Assembly (NCBI RefSeq): GCF_015040615.1
Contig: NZ_CP060402.1
Span: 2,480,001-2,544,000, forward strand
Direction: 5' to 3'
DNA from: Microbacterium sp. YJN-G
GTDB taxonomy: Bacteria; Actinomycetota; Actinomycetes; Actinomycetales; Microbacteriaceae
DNA: 64,000 nt
The notes beneath the pieces are model-generated. The model worked only from the letters and a program-made list of their open reading frames with translations, had not been told where the DNA came from and searched no databases. A program made the translations under genes and the position numbers. Positions 40,633-49,314 of this stretch are shown here, one piece after another. Numbering within the stretch: the stretch's first letter is position 1; the number at the start of each line of letters is the position of its first letter.

Positions 40633-41823
40633 TCAGTCTCCGAGCGCCTGCGCGAAGTCTGCGATCAGGTCCTTGATGTTCTCGATGCCGACGGAGACAC
40701 GAATCATGCCCTGAGTGACGCCCATCTGCTGACGCTCCTCCTCCGGAATGTCGAGGAACGCCATCGTCGCCGGCAGCTGGGTGACGGTGCGCACGCCGCC
40801 GAGGCTCGCGGCGAAAGAGGCGAGCTTCAGGCTCTTGCACACCTGCGCCGCCTGCTCTTCCGTGTCGACGCTGAACGCCAGCATCGCGCCAGGCGAGTCA
40901 AGCTGCTCGCGGGCTGCCTCGTGCTGCGGGTGCGACGGGTGTCCGGGGTAGTAGACGCGCTTCACCTTCGGGTGCGCTGTCAGCCACTCGACGAGGGTCC
41001 CCGCGTTCTCCGTCATCCGCTCCACACGCAGCGGCAAGGTCTGGATGCCACGCAGCAGCAGCCAGGCGTTGAACGGCGAGAGTGCTCCACCGAGCTTGGT
41101 CAGCGTGTTCCAGCGGATCTGCTCCAGCCAATCCGCCGCCAGGATCTCAGAGTTGATGCTGATGATTCCGCCGACGGCGTCGTTGTGCCCGCCGATGAAC
41201 TTCGTCGCGCTCTCCAGCACGATGTCCACACCGTGATCGTGCGGTCGGCAGACGATGGGGCTGGCGAAGGTGTTGTCGCAGATCACGACGATGCCGCGCT
41301 CGTGTGCGATGTCGGTGATCGCCCGCAGAGGCGCGACCTTCATGGTCGGATTCGCGATCGTCTCGACGTAGACCGCCTTCGTCTCAACGCGGATCGCCGC
41401 GCGCACCGCCTCGACGTCAGTCGCGTCGACGAAGGTCACGTCGATGCCGAAATCCTGGATGCGGTGATCGAAGAACTCGTGCGTCGAGCTGTAAGTGGTC
41501 AGGTCGACGACGATGTGGTCTCCGACACGCAGCAGCCCCAGCACCGCGTGCGACACGGCAGCCATGCCGGATGCCACTGCCAGCGCATCGGTGGCGCCGG
41601 CGATGAGCGCCATCTGATCGTCGAGCTTGTACTCGTTCGGGTTACCGCAGCGGCTGTAGATGTTCACTTCGCGGCGAGCGCCATCAACCACCCGGTCGTA
41701 CGCATCGCCGTCGTACTGGTAGTTGGCTGACATGAAGATCGGATAGCTGATCGACTGTGTGCTCTCCTCGGGCGAGTAGAACACTGCGCGGCTCGCGAGG
41801 CTGAGTTCCTGCTGATTGTCCAC
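40633..41823 (-). CDS. PLP-dependent transsulfuration-family enzyme (Cys/Met metabolism family)
   Basis: 396 residues from a GTG at 41823 with AAAGGAAG upstream. Fold type I PLP enzyme. The family motifs are NIYSRCGNPNEYKLDDQMAL (57-75 region), the PLP-stacking TYSSTHEFFDH (about 110-120), ICDNTFASPIV, the Schiff-base Lys208 in ESATKFIGGHNDAVGG, and the C-terminal VRVSVGIENIKDLIADF-like end. Cystathionine beta/gamma-lyases, methionine gamma-lyase and synthases share this fold. The usual YGGT at the substrate loop is TYSST here, and the Pro-Thr of YSRxGNPT is Pro-Asn, so it is divergent from the canonical metB homologue at 54792. In this operon it may cleave a C-S or C-O bond of an imported compound. 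Confidence 0.88.
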   Translation of the reverse strand: MDNQQELSLASRAVFYSPEESTQSISYPIFMSANYQYDGDAYDRVVDGARREVNIYSRCGNPNEYKLDDQMALIAGATDALAVASGMAAVSHAVLGLLRVGDHIVVDLTTYSSTHEFFDHRIQDFGIDVTFVDATDVEAVRAAIRVETKAVYVETIANPTMKVAPLRAITDIAHERGIVVICDNTFASPIVCRPHDHGVDIVLESATKFIGGHNDAVGGIISINSEILAADWLEQIRWNTLTKLGGALSPFNAWLLLRGIQTLPLRVERMTENAGTLVEWLTAHPKVKRVYYPGHPSHPQHEAAREQLDSPGAMLAFSVDTEEQAAQVCKSLKLASFAASLGGVRTVTQLPATMAFLDIPEEERQQMGVTQGMIRVSVGIENIKDLIADFAQALGD

Positions 41824-41873
41824 GGATCTTCCTTTCGGTTTGACGGGTGAGGTTCCGGCGTTCGCCGGAGAGT

Positions 41874-42791
41874 TCATTGCTTGAGTGCACCGCTGGTGAG
41901 GCCACCGATGACGTGACGCTGGAACACCAGATATACGAGGAAGGATCCGAGCGCGGCCAACAGGATCGCCGCGAGCAGCACGGGATAGTTCGTCGTGCGC
42001 TCTCCCACGAAGTCGGTCAGACCCAGCGGGAGGGTCTTGTTCTCGGGACTGTTCAGAATCACCAGTGGGAAGAGGAAGTCGTTCCACACCCAGATGACGT
42101 TCACGATTCCGGTCGTGAACATCGCCGGCTTGGCGATCGGCACCATCACCCGAGCGAACACGGCGAGCTCCGATGCGCCATCGATGCGGGCGGCCTCGAT
42201 GAGGTCGCGCGGCACGGTGGAGAAGAAGCCACGCATGATCAGGACGGAGATGGGCAGGTTGAAGGCGACGGTGGGAAGGATGACTCCCGGCAGTGTGTCG
42301 AGGAGCCCCAGCTCGCGAATGATCGCGACCAGTGGCACCAGGGCGATGTACGCGGGGATCGCCATCGCCACGAGCATGATCAGCTCGACCGCCGGCATCC
42401 ACTTCGTGCGGTAGACCACGAACGCATAGCCTGCTGCCGTCGCGATGGCGACGGTGATGATGACGGATGCGAGCGTGACCAGAAGGGAGTTCCAGGCGTA
42501 CAGGGCGAGTGAGCCGTCGGCAAGGGCTGCGGCGTAGTTGTCCCACTGCAGGGTCGATGGCAGTGACCACACCGACTGCTGGAATTCCTTGTTGGTCTTG
42601 AACGAGCTGTACAGCATCCACACGAAGGGGAACAGCACGATGACCAGGTGCAGGCCGAGCAGGGCGAGCACGGTGATCGTCCCCCATCCGAGGCGGGTGG
42701 GTGGCAGCTGTTCGCGTTCGTGTCGGCGCGGTCGCCGTGGTGAGCGCTTCGCATCGTCGGCGAGCACGACACTCATCGTCGCCTGACTCAT
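41874..42791 (-). CDS. CUT1-type sugar ABC transporter permease (MalG-like)
   Basis: 305 residues, six membrane helices. After a basic N-terminus (about 1-35) the first helix begins near residue 38. The EAA loop that contacts the ATPase is DLIEAARIDGASELAVFARV (about 205-225). The C-terminal helix ends VYLVFQRHVIGGLTSGALKQ, a typical MalG-type end. Its ATG overlaps the upstream permease stop (ATGA). No ATPase gene is in the cluster, so a shared MsiK-type ATPase encoded elsewhere is expected, as is common in actinobacteria. Confidence 0.93.
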   Translation of the reverse strand: MSQATMSVVLADDAKRSPRRPRRHEREQLPPTRLGWGTITVLALLGLHLVIVLFPFVWMLYSSFKTNKEFQQSVWSLPSTLQWDNYAAALADGSLALYAWNSLLVTLASVIITVAIATAAGYAFVVYRTKWMPAVELIMLVAMAIPAYIALVPLVAIIRELGLLDTLPGVILPTVAFNLPISVLIMRGFFSTVPRDLIEAARIDGASELAVFARVMVPIAKPAMFTTGIVNVIWVWNDFLFPLVILNSPENKTLPLGLTDFVGERTTNYPVLLAAILLAALGSFLVYLVFQRHVIGGLTSGALKQ

Positions 42792-43765
42792 CGCACGATC
42801 TCCTTGACTCTGCGGGCCTCGCGTGGCCGCGTCGCCGTGAGGACGAAGACGCCGACGATGACGGTCAAGACCAACTGTGCGATGCCGATGGCCGAGGCGT
42901 AGCCCGCCTCGAAGTTGCCGAACCCGGTCTTGAACAGGTAGGTGGACACGACGTCGGTCGCGTTGCTCGGGCCGCCGCGTGTCATGACGAATACGAGCGA
43001 GAAGGTCTTGAACGACGTGACCACTGCCAGCAGTACTGTCGCCTGCACGTTGGAGAAGATCATCGGCACGCTGATTCCGAAGAACGTGCGGAAGTGTCCG
43101 GCCCCATCCAGCGCAGCGGCTTCGTACACCGACTCGTCGACGTCTTGGAATGCGGCGACGAACAGCAGGATGTAGAGGCCCAGGTACGTGAGGTTCATCA
43201 CGACCAGAACCGCGGGCATGGCGAAGTTCTTATCACCCAGCCAGCCCTGTGCGAGATCGTCGAGACCGATCAGGCGCAGCAGCCCGTTGAGGAGTCCGAA
43301 GTAGGGGTTGTAGACGAACTGCCAGAGCAGGCCGATGCAGATCTCGCTGATGACGACGGGGATGACGTACAGGAACATCGCGGCGCGCTTCAACCGCGGG
43401 ATCACCCGCACCAGCCAGTAGGCGATCACCATACCCAGGCCCACCTGGAACACGATCGCGGCGAGCGCGATCAGGACGTTGTTCTTCAGCGAAGACCAGA
43501 ACACGCCGTCTTCGGCGAGGCGAATGAAGTTGCCCAGCCCGATCCACTCACGCGGTGAGAATCCGTCCCACTTGAAGAACGAAAGCATCCCGGCATTGGC
43601 GAGAGGGTAGGCGACGAACAGCGCCAAGAACGCGAGCGCGGGAAGCAGGAAGCAGACGGCGATCAGGGATTCGCGTCGCTTGGCGCGATGCAGGCCATGT
43701 CGCCGGGCTCGATCCGGTGGGGCGCCCACTGTGAGCGCCCCACCGGATCGGACGTGATTCTGCAC
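42788..43765 (-). CDS. CUT1-type sugar ABC transporter permease (MalF-like)
   Basis: 325 residues, GTG start at 43765 with GGAGAG 7 nt upstream. The basic N-terminus (about 1-32) and first helix (LIAVCFLLPALAFLALFVAY) are followed by five more helices. The EAA loop is VDESVYEAAALDGAGHFRTF (about 200-220), and the family segment VMTRGGPSNATDVVSTYLF is present. It pairs with the MalG-like protein to form the membrane channel for the substrate-binding lipoprotein encoded 4 nt upstream. Confidence 0.92.
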   Translation of the reverse strand: MQNHVRSGGALTVGAPPDRARRHGLHRAKRRESLIAVCFLLPALAFLALFVAYPLANAGMLSFFKWDGFSPREWIGLGNFIRLAEDGVFWSSLKNNVLIALAAIVFQVGLGMVIAYWLVRVIPRLKRAAMFLYVIPVVISEICIGLLWQFVYNPYFGLLNGLLRLIGLDDLAQGWLGDKNFAMPAVLVVMNLTYLGLYILLFVAAFQDVDESVYEAAALDGAGHFRTFFGISVPMIFSNVQATVLLAVVTSFKTFSLVFVMTRGGPSNATDVVSTYLFKTGFGNFEAGYASAIGIAQLVLTVIVGVFVLTATRPREARRVKEIVR

Positions 43766-43769
43766 GGTA

Positions 43770-45056
43770 TTACTCTCCGGCGTTGATGGCTGCGTTGATC
43801 TCGTCGGCGGCCTGCTTCGCGTCCACTGACCCTTCGATGAGTCCCTGCAGCGTCGAGTAGTAGACGGTGGTCGCCTTCGGCGGCAGTGCCGTGTCGTAGA
43901 AGGCGTCAAGGTGTGCGGACGGTTCGATGATGTCGGACACGATGCCCGAGAGCACGGGGCCGGCCACATCCGGCGTCGTCGCGCCCTTGAGCGTCACCAT
44001 CGTCTTGCGGATCTCGACGTACTTCTTCATGACGTCAGGGCTCGTCATGTAGCGCAGGAACTCAACAGCCAGCGGCTTGTCCTTGGCCTTCTCGGACATC
44101 GCGAATGCGGCGGCGACTCCGGCGAGCGTGTCGGACTGGTCGCCGGCCCCGCCCGTGACGGTCGGGAACGGGAAGTAACCGAGCTCGAACCCATCCGGTG
44201 CATCCGCCGACATGCCGATCTGCCAGGTGCCGTTGAGCACCATCGCAGCCTGGCCGTTCAGGAACAGCAGGTTGGCCTCCTGGTCGGACATGCCGTTGGT
44301 CCCGGTGGGCAGGAGATTCTTCTTCGCCAGCGTCTGCAGCATCTCGGCGCCCGCGGATCCGAACGAGATGTCGCCGTCGCCATTGAGGAAATCGGTGACC
44401 TGGCCGCTCCCGGCGGTGCGCATCTGGCCGTACTGGAACCAGAAGGTGGCCGGCCAGCTGTCCTTGTTGCCCAACGCGACCGGGACGACGCCGTCGGCCG
44501 CGATCTCTTCGCTGAGGGTCAGGAACTCATCCCAGGTCGTCGGCGTGTCCCAGCCCTTGCTGTCGAAGAGCGCCTTGTTGTACCAGACCACAGCGGCATC
44601 GATGTCGATCGGCACGGCGTAGGTCGAGCCGTCGAAGCTCACCGAGTCCATCGATGCGTCGATGAAGCCGTCGCCCCAGCCTTCTTTCGCGAGTTCGTCG
44701 TCGAGCGCTGCGACCTGGCCGCTCTTCACGAATGCATTCAGAAATCCACCGGGAAGCGTGTAGAAGACGTCGGGCACATCGCCGGTCGACATCGCCGTCT
44801 GCAGCTTCGTCTTGTAGGAGGACTGCTCGGCCGCGACCTCTTTGATCTTCGCGTCGGGGTGCTTCTTCTTGAAGCCCTCCATCGCCCATTTCATGAACTC
44901 AACCTTGTCGTCCTGGCCGGCATAGGCATGCCAGATCGTGAGGGTTTCGTCGTCACCGCCACCCGAGGGCTCTGATGAAGCGCCGACGCAGCCGGACAGC
45001 GCGAGCGTTCCCACAGCGAGCGCGGCGATCGCGGCTCTGCGGACGTGGATGTTCAT
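43770..45056 (-). CDS. Sugar ABC transporter substrate-binding lipoprotein
   Basis: 428 residues, ATG at 45056 with AAGGAG upstream. A lipoprotein signal peptide ends in LALSGC (lipid-modified C23). The mature part begins with a Gly/Ser linker and TLTIWHAYAGQDDKVEFMKW, typical of extracellular solute-binding protein family 1. Later motifs are WYNKALFDSKGWDTPTTWDE and AMVLNGTWQIGM. It captures the substrate outside the cell. It is the first gene of the operon binding protein, two permeases, PLP enzyme, kinase, nucleoside hydrolase, so the cargo is presumably what those enzymes degrade. Confidence 0.93.
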   Translation of the reverse strand: MNIHVRRAAIAALAVGTLALSGCVGASSEPSGGGDDETLTIWHAYAGQDDKVEFMKWAMEGFKKKHPDAKIKEVAAEQSSYKTKLQTAMSTGDVPDVFYTLPGGFLNAFVKSGQVAALDDELAKEGWGDGFIDASMDSVSFDGSTYAVPIDIDAAVVWYNKALFDSKGWDTPTTWDEFLTLSEEIAADGVVPVALGNKDSWPATFWFQYGQMRTAGSGQVTDFLNGDGDISFGSAGAEMLQTLAKKNLLPTGTNGMSDQEANLLFLNGQAAMVLNGTWQIGMSADAPDGFELGYFPFPTVTGGAGDQSDTLAGVAAAFAMSEKAKDKPLAVEFLRYMTSPDVMKKYVEIRKTMVTLKGATTPDVAGPVLSGIVSDIIEPSAHLDAFYDTALPPKATTVYYSTLQGLIEGSVDAKQAADEINAAINAGE

Positions 45057-45100
45057 GGTGACTCCTTCGGACGGCACTGTCAGGGAAAGTAGTATCACCA

Positions 45101-45106
45101 TATACT
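45101..45106 (+). promoter_or_regulatory. -10 element TATACT in the divergent rpiR/ABC promoter
   Basis: TATACT is a good -10 for the plus-strand regulator gene, placing transcription start near 45113. The same short region (45057-45169) must serve the minus-strand ABC operon, for which GATACT (45097-45092 on the minus strand) is a candidate -10. No clear -35 was found for either. Confidence 0.5.
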
Positions 45107-45118
45107 GACCTCACAGGT

Positions 45119-45133
45119 TGTGGTAGCACCACA
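45119..45133. promoter_or_regulatory. Probable RpiR operator in the divergent promoter
   Basis: TGTGGTAGCACCACA is a perfect 6-3-6 palindrome centred between the ABC operon start (45056) and the regulator start (45170). It overlaps the predicted 5' end of the regulator message. Its position makes it the best candidate binding site for the adjacent RpiR-type repressor. Confidence 0.65.
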
Positions 45134-45169
45134 TTTCTCAAGATCAGCGTCGATCGGAGCGGAGGAAGC

Positions 45170-46027
45170 ATGCACAGGGCGTCCCAGGACAAGGCAGGCG
45201 CACTTACGCGCTTGCGCGCAGCACTGCCCGGCCTGTCCACGACCGAGCAGCGGGTCGCAAGTTGGATCCTCACTCGTCCGGAACATCTGCTGGAGGCGTC
45301 GATGGTCGACGTGGCTCAGGCATGCGACGTCAGCGACACGACCGTCCTGCGCATGTGCCGCAACGCCGGGTTCGCCGGATACACCGATCTGAAGCTCGCG
45401 CTCGCACGCGACCTCGCAACACCGATGCAGCTCATCCACGACGACATCGCCGACGGCGACGACTCGATGACGATCGCGCGCAAGGTGTTCGCACGCGCCT
45501 CGCTCTCGCTGCAGGACACGGCGAATGTTCTCGACCCGGACGGGTTCGCTGCGGCACTACGTCTGCTCGAGAATGCGCGCAGCGTGCTCGTCGGCGGCGT
45601 CGGCACGTCCGGCGTGGTCGGCCAATCGTTCTATCAGCGCTGTCGTCGACTCGGCATCAGCTGCGACGCTCCGCAGGATTCACAGGTGCAGAACATCCAC
45701 GCAGCCCTGCTCGGGCCGAGCGATCTCGTCGTCGCCATCTCATACTCCGGCGAGACCCGCTCCGTCGTCGGCATGGCCGAGCATGCCCGGAATGTCGGCG
45801 CGAGAGTGCTGGCCGTGACCGGAAATCGTGAGTCACATCTCGCCAAGGTCGCCGACCTCGCCCTGCAAAGCGTCTCGCACGAGACTCGCAACGAGCCGAT
45901 CGCCGCCCGACTGTGCCAGCTCACACTTCTCGACGCGCTCTGCGTCGCCTACAGCCACCGCCATCTCGCCGACGTGCTGAGCAGAGAACAGCTCGCCGGC
46001 CAGTCCATCGTCGAGAGCTCGTTCTGA
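45170..46027 (+). CDS. RpiR/MurR family transcriptional regulator with SIS domain
   Basis: 285 residues, ATG with GGAGGAAG upstream. The N-terminal HTH_6 domain (about 10-85) contains LSTTEQRVASWILTRPEHLL and DVAQACDVSDTTVLRMCRNA. The SIS phosphosugar-binding domain (about 125-260) has VLVGGVGTSGVVGQSFYQRC and VVAISYSGETRSVVGMAEHA. RpiR regulators sense phosphorylated sugars or amino sugars. It is divergent from the ABC-catabolic operon and followed after 36 nt by the TrpF-like gene, which it probably co-transcribes. A palindrome upstream is its likely operator. Confidence 0.92.
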   Translation: MHRASQDKAGALTRLRAALPGLSTTEQRVASWILTRPEHLLEASMVDVAQACDVSDTTVLRMCRNAGFAGYTDLKLALARDLATPMQLIHDDIADGDDSMTIARKVFARASLSLQDTANVLDPDGFAAALRLLENARSVLVGGVGTSGVVGQSFYQRCRRLGISCDAPQDSQVQNIHAALLGPSDLVVAISYSGETRSVVGMAEHARNVGARVLAVTGNRESHLAKVADLALQSVSHETRNEPIAARLCQLTLLDALCVAYSHRHLADVLSREQLAGQSIVESSF

Positions 46028-46063
46028 GCGCTCGCCCACTTCCCGAACAACGAGGAGTCATCC

Positions 46064-46741
46064 ATGATCGTGCAGATCTACACCGCCCAGTCCGCTGCCG
46101 AAGCCGTTGCTCTGGCCGAGCACGGAGTGGATCACATCGGCCTCACTCCGACCACCGTCGGCCTCCCCGGTCAGATCAGCGAAGAAGTGGCTGCTGAAGC
46201 GGTCGCCGCACTGCGCGGACGCGCACGTTCCGTCGCGCTCAGTGTGGAGACGGAGCTCGATGAGATCGCCCGGATGGCAGCGGCCGTCCACCCCGACATC
46301 CTGCACCTGTGCGGTGAGATCGGCGCGGTCAGCCCCGACCAGGTGCGCACGCTTCGCGGGATGCTGCCCGAGGGCATGGAGATCATGCAGGCGATCGCGG
46401 TGGGCGCCGAGGGCGATCTTGCGATGGCGATCGAGTACGCCGCCGTCGCCGATTACCTCATCCTGGACTCGTACACGACCGACGTACAGGGAGTGGGCGC
46501 CGCCGGCGTCACCCACGACTGGTCACGCAGCGCCGAGATCGTCGCGAGTGTCGGCATCCCCGTCATTCTCGCCGGCGGGCTTTCGTCCGAGAACGTCGCC
46601 GACTCCATAGTGGCGGTGCGGCCGTGGGGCGTCGACTCCCTCACCCGCACGAACCGCCCTCTCGGCGAGGGGAAATTCGAGAAGGACCTCGACGCCGTCG
46701 CCGCATTCGTTCGCGGCGCCGCAGAGGTACCCGCGATCTGA
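46064..46741 (+). CDS. TrpF-like (phosphoribosylanthranilate isomerase family) TIM-barrel protein of unknown reaction
   Basis: 225 residues, GAGGAG 6 nt before ATG. The layout follows TrpF: strand 1 IVQIYTAQSAAEAVALAEHG, the acidic residue at D135 in YLILDSYTTD, HDWSRSAE, LAGGLSSENVADSIVAVRP (phosphate-loop region). In TrpF strand 1 reads VKICG with the general-base Cys. Here Tyr6 occupies that place, and the phosphate-binding VDVSSGVE segment is VDSLTRTN (190-197). The acid is kept but the base and part of the phosphate site are not, so tryptophan synthesis is unlikely. It may rearrange another ribosyl or ribulosyl compound. It lies downstream of rpiR and converges on the AceE-like gene. Confidence 0.75.
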   Translation: MIVQIYTAQSAAEAVALAEHGVDHIGLTPTTVGLPGQISEEVAAEAVAALRGRARSVALSVETELDEIARMAAAVHPDILHLCGEIGAVSPDQVRTLRGMLPEGMEIMQAIAVGAEGDLAMAIEYAAVADYLILDSYTTDVQGVGAAGVTHDWSRSAEIVASVGIPVILAGGLSSENVADSIVAVRPWGVDSLTRTNRPLGEGKFEKDLDAVAAFVRGAAEVPAI

Positions 46742-46762
46742 GCGCGACCCGGCGACCTCGGC

Positions 46763-49096
46763 TCAGGCCGTCACGTCGAGCACCGCGCGCACGATGCTGT
46801 CCGCATCGATGCCGTGGTACCGATAGACGTCGGCGAGGTCGCCGGACTGCCCGAACCGGCTGACGCCGAGGTGTCGCGCGGGTACACCGTGCACTCCCCC
46901 GAGGAACGCCAGCGCGTGCGGATGCCCGTCGAGCACGGTCACCATAGGACGTGCGCGGTCTGACGGGAGCACCTGGTCGAGGATCCAGTCACTCCCCTCG
47001 CCCTGCCCGCCGCGCGCCTGTACTGCTTCGAACAGCAGCCCGGGGCTCGTCACGCAGACGATGTCAGCATCCACCCCGAGCACTGCGAGGCGGGTGGCCG
47101 CGTCGACAGCATCCGGAATCATCGCGCCCATCGCGGCGATCGTCGCGACCGGCTGCTCCGCGCTGCGCAGGCGGTAGCCGCCGGCGACGACCTGACGCCG
47201 ACGGCGTTCCCGCGCGGCCGGGTCCACCGGGATCGCGGCGAGTGCCTGATCGACCCGCTTGGTCGACAGGCGCAGGTAGGCGGATCTGCCGCCGGGGCGG
47301 GCCATCTGCGACATGGCGGCGAGCAGCATCCACTCGACCTCCTGCATGAAGGCGGGCTCGAAGCTGATGCACTCGGGCTGCTCCAGGCCGATCGACGGGG
47401 TCTTGATCGATTGGTGAGCGCCGCCCTCGGCGGCCAGCGAGACCCCTGACGGCGTGCCGATGAGGATCGACTGGCCGCCCGTATACATGCCGTACGACCA
47501 CGGTTCCAGCGCGCGCTCCACGAACGGGTCGTAGAGCACACCGATCGGGAACAGCGGTTGCCCCCAACGGCTCCAGGTGGTGCCGAGCTCGCTGACGAGG
47601 CTCACCAGGTTGACCTCGGCAATGCCCAGCTCGATGTGCTGGCCGCTCGGCCGCTCGCGCCAGTGCATGATGGTCTCGGGGTCGTCGGCGAACCAGTTCT
47701 GACGGTCGCTGGTCGACCAGACACCAGCCTTGTTCAGCCACCCCGCGAGGTTCGTGCTGCTGGAGACGTCGGGACTCGCAGTCACCACCCGTCGCGCGAC
47801 CTCGGGTGCGGATCGGGTCAGATCCAGCAGCACCCGGCCGAGGGCGGCCTGGGTCGTACCGGTTCCCGAAGGGGTGCGGCCGAAATCGGCGGGAACCGTC
47901 GGCGGAGTCACGTCCACCACCGGATCCCGTCGCAACCGCTCGGCCGCCTCCGCGCACAGATGCCCCTCGGCGGAGTCGGGGTCGAAGCGCGCCCACGGTG
48001 CGGCAGGATCCATGCCCAGCTCGTCCGCAAGCTGATCGTACTGCTCGAAGGTCAGCAGAGAGGAGTGATTCTGCGGATGCCCCGCCGTCGGAAGCCCATG
48101 GCCCTTGATCGTGTACGCGATGATGACCGTCGGGCGGGTGTCGTCGATCTGCGCGAAGGCGGCGCGCAGCACTGCCAGATCGTGCCCGCCGAGGTTGCGG
48201 ATCGTGCTCACGAGTTCGTCGTCGCCGATGGCGTCGAGAAGAGAGCGGATGCCGGCTGCGGCAGTATCCGCTCCTGGCAGCCGCTGCCGCAGCTCATCCG
48301 CCGGACAGCGCAGCAGACGCTGGAATTCGGCGTTGGGCATGTCGAGGATACGGGCGCGCAGCGCCTCGCCGCCCGGGCGACGGAACAGCTCCTCGAGTTG
48401 CCCGCCGAACGGTACGGTGATGACCTGCCATCCGGCAGCGCCGAACATCCGCTCGATCTTTCCCGCCGCGATGTTCGGCACGACCCGGTCGAGCGACTGG
48501 CGGTTGAGGTCGATGATCCAGACGAGCTCGCCGAGGTCTGGCACGTGCGGGTCGAGCAGAGCCTCCCAGATGGCCCCCTCATCGAGCTCGGCATCGCCGA
48601 CCAGGGAGTACTGGCGTCCGTACGACGGTGTTCCGGAGACCGACGACGCATAACGACGCGAGATCGCACCCCAGATCGGGGCCGTGGCGCCGATGCCCAC
48701 GGAGCCCGTGGAGTAGTCGACGGTGTCGGGGTCCTTCGACCGGCTCGGGTAGCCCTGAACTCCGCCGAACCTGCGGAGTGTGGTCATGTGCTCCTCGCCG
48801 ATCTCGCCGAGCAGGTAGTTGATGGCATGCAGCACAGGCGATGCGTGCGGCTTGACCGATACGCGGTCTTCGGCGCGCAGCTGCTCGAACCACAGCGCTG
48901 TCATGATCGTCGCGATGGACGCACTCGATGCCTGATGGCCGCCGACCTTCAGGCCAGAGACGCTGGCACGAACACGGTTCGCGTGGTGGATCATCGACGT
49001 CGCGAGCCACAACACCCGCCGCTCGATGGTGGCGAGCGCAATGAGATCGGAGGTGGGGGACCCAAAGGGTTCGGCGGGAGCGATGGCGATAGGCAT
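46763..49096 (-). CDS. AceE-like thiamine-diphosphate enzyme (transketolase/pyruvate dehydrogenase E1 superfamily)
   Basis: 777 residues from the ATG at 49096 (AAGGAA about 10 nt upstream); an ATG 48 nt further up is an alternative. The TPP motif is VGDAELDEGAIWEALLD (167-183) with DLNRQ at 196-200, and VGGHQASSAS and LHAINYLLGE lie nearby. The second half has QHIELGIAEVNLVSLVSELG and EGGAHQSIKTPSIGLEQPECI, the pyrimidine and transketolase C-terminal regions in AceE order. It resembles homodimeric pyruvate dehydrogenase E1 but is about 130 residues shorter than actinobacterial AceE (about 910), and no lipoyl partner lies nearby. The 2-oxo acid or ketose substrate is unknown. A divergent Lrp-type regulator is upstream. 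Confidence 0.82.
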   Translation of the reverse strand: MPIAIAPAEPFGSPTSDLIALATIERRVLWLATSMIHHANRVRASVSGLKVGGHQASSASIATIMTALWFEQLRAEDRVSVKPHASPVLHAINYLLGEIGEEHMTTLRRFGGVQGYPSRSKDPDTVDYSTGSVGIGATAPIWGAISRRYASSVSGTPSYGRQYSLVGDAELDEGAIWEALLDPHVPDLGELVWIIDLNRQSLDRVVPNIAAGKIERMFGAAGWQVITVPFGGQLEELFRRPGGEALRARILDMPNAEFQRLLRCPADELRQRLPGADTAAAGIRSLLDAIGDDELVSTIRNLGGHDLAVLRAAFAQIDDTRPTVIIAYTIKGHGLPTAGHPQNHSSLLTFEQYDQLADELGMDPAAPWARFDPDSAEGHLCAEAAERLRRDPVVDVTPPTVPADFGRTPSGTGTTQAALGRVLLDLTRSAPEVARRVVTASPDVSSSTNLAGWLNKAGVWSTSDRQNWFADDPETIMHWRERPSGQHIELGIAEVNLVSLVSELGTTWSRWGQPLFPIGVLYDPFVERALEPWSYGMYTGGQSILIGTPSGVSLAAEGGAHQSIKTPSIGLEQPECISFEPAFMQEVEWMLLAAMSQMARPGGRSAYLRLSTKRVDQALAAIPVDPAARERRRRQVVAGGYRLRSAEQPVATIAAMGAMIPDAVDAATRLAVLGVDADIVCVTSPGLLFEAVQARGGQGEGSDWILDQVLPSDRARPMVTVLDGHPHALAFLGGVHGVPARHLGVSRFGQSGDLADVYRYHGIDADSIVRAVLDVTA

Positions 49097-49171
49097 ATGG
49101 CGGATTCCTTGAATCTGAGGCGCGGCGGCTTCGCCGTTCCTCATCGCGTTCCGACCCTCTTGGGGTGCGGG

Positions 49172-49200
49172 AGCTCCCGATTCGGGTTGCATCGGGAGCT
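49172..49200 (-). promoter_or_regulatory. Stem-loop upstream of the AceE-like gene
   Basis: The perfect 10-bp arms AGCTCCCGAT (49172-49181) and ATCGGGAGCT (49191-49200) enclose a 9-nt loop. It lies 76-104 nt before the start codon, probably in the untranslated leader. It could be an operator for the divergent Lrp-type protein or an mRNA leader structure. Confidence 0.45.
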
Positions 49201-49229
49201 GGCCGGGAGATAGGCAGATGGTTCCGCCA

Positions 49230-49258
49230 TTGGATCAAGACCGTCCGTGGTGCACAAT
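49230..49258 (+). promoter_or_regulatory. Promoter of the Lrp-type regulator gene
   Basis: TTGGAT (49230-49235), a 17-nt spacer and CACAAT (49253-49258) form a recognisable housekeeping promoter on the plus strand. Transcription would start near 49265, about 50 nt before the start codon. The region is shared with the divergent AceE-like gene. Confidence 0.6.
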
Positions 49259-49314
49259 AGGCAGCATTCAAATCGAGCAGAACGCGCAAATCTAAGTTTC
49301 AACAACGACAGGAC

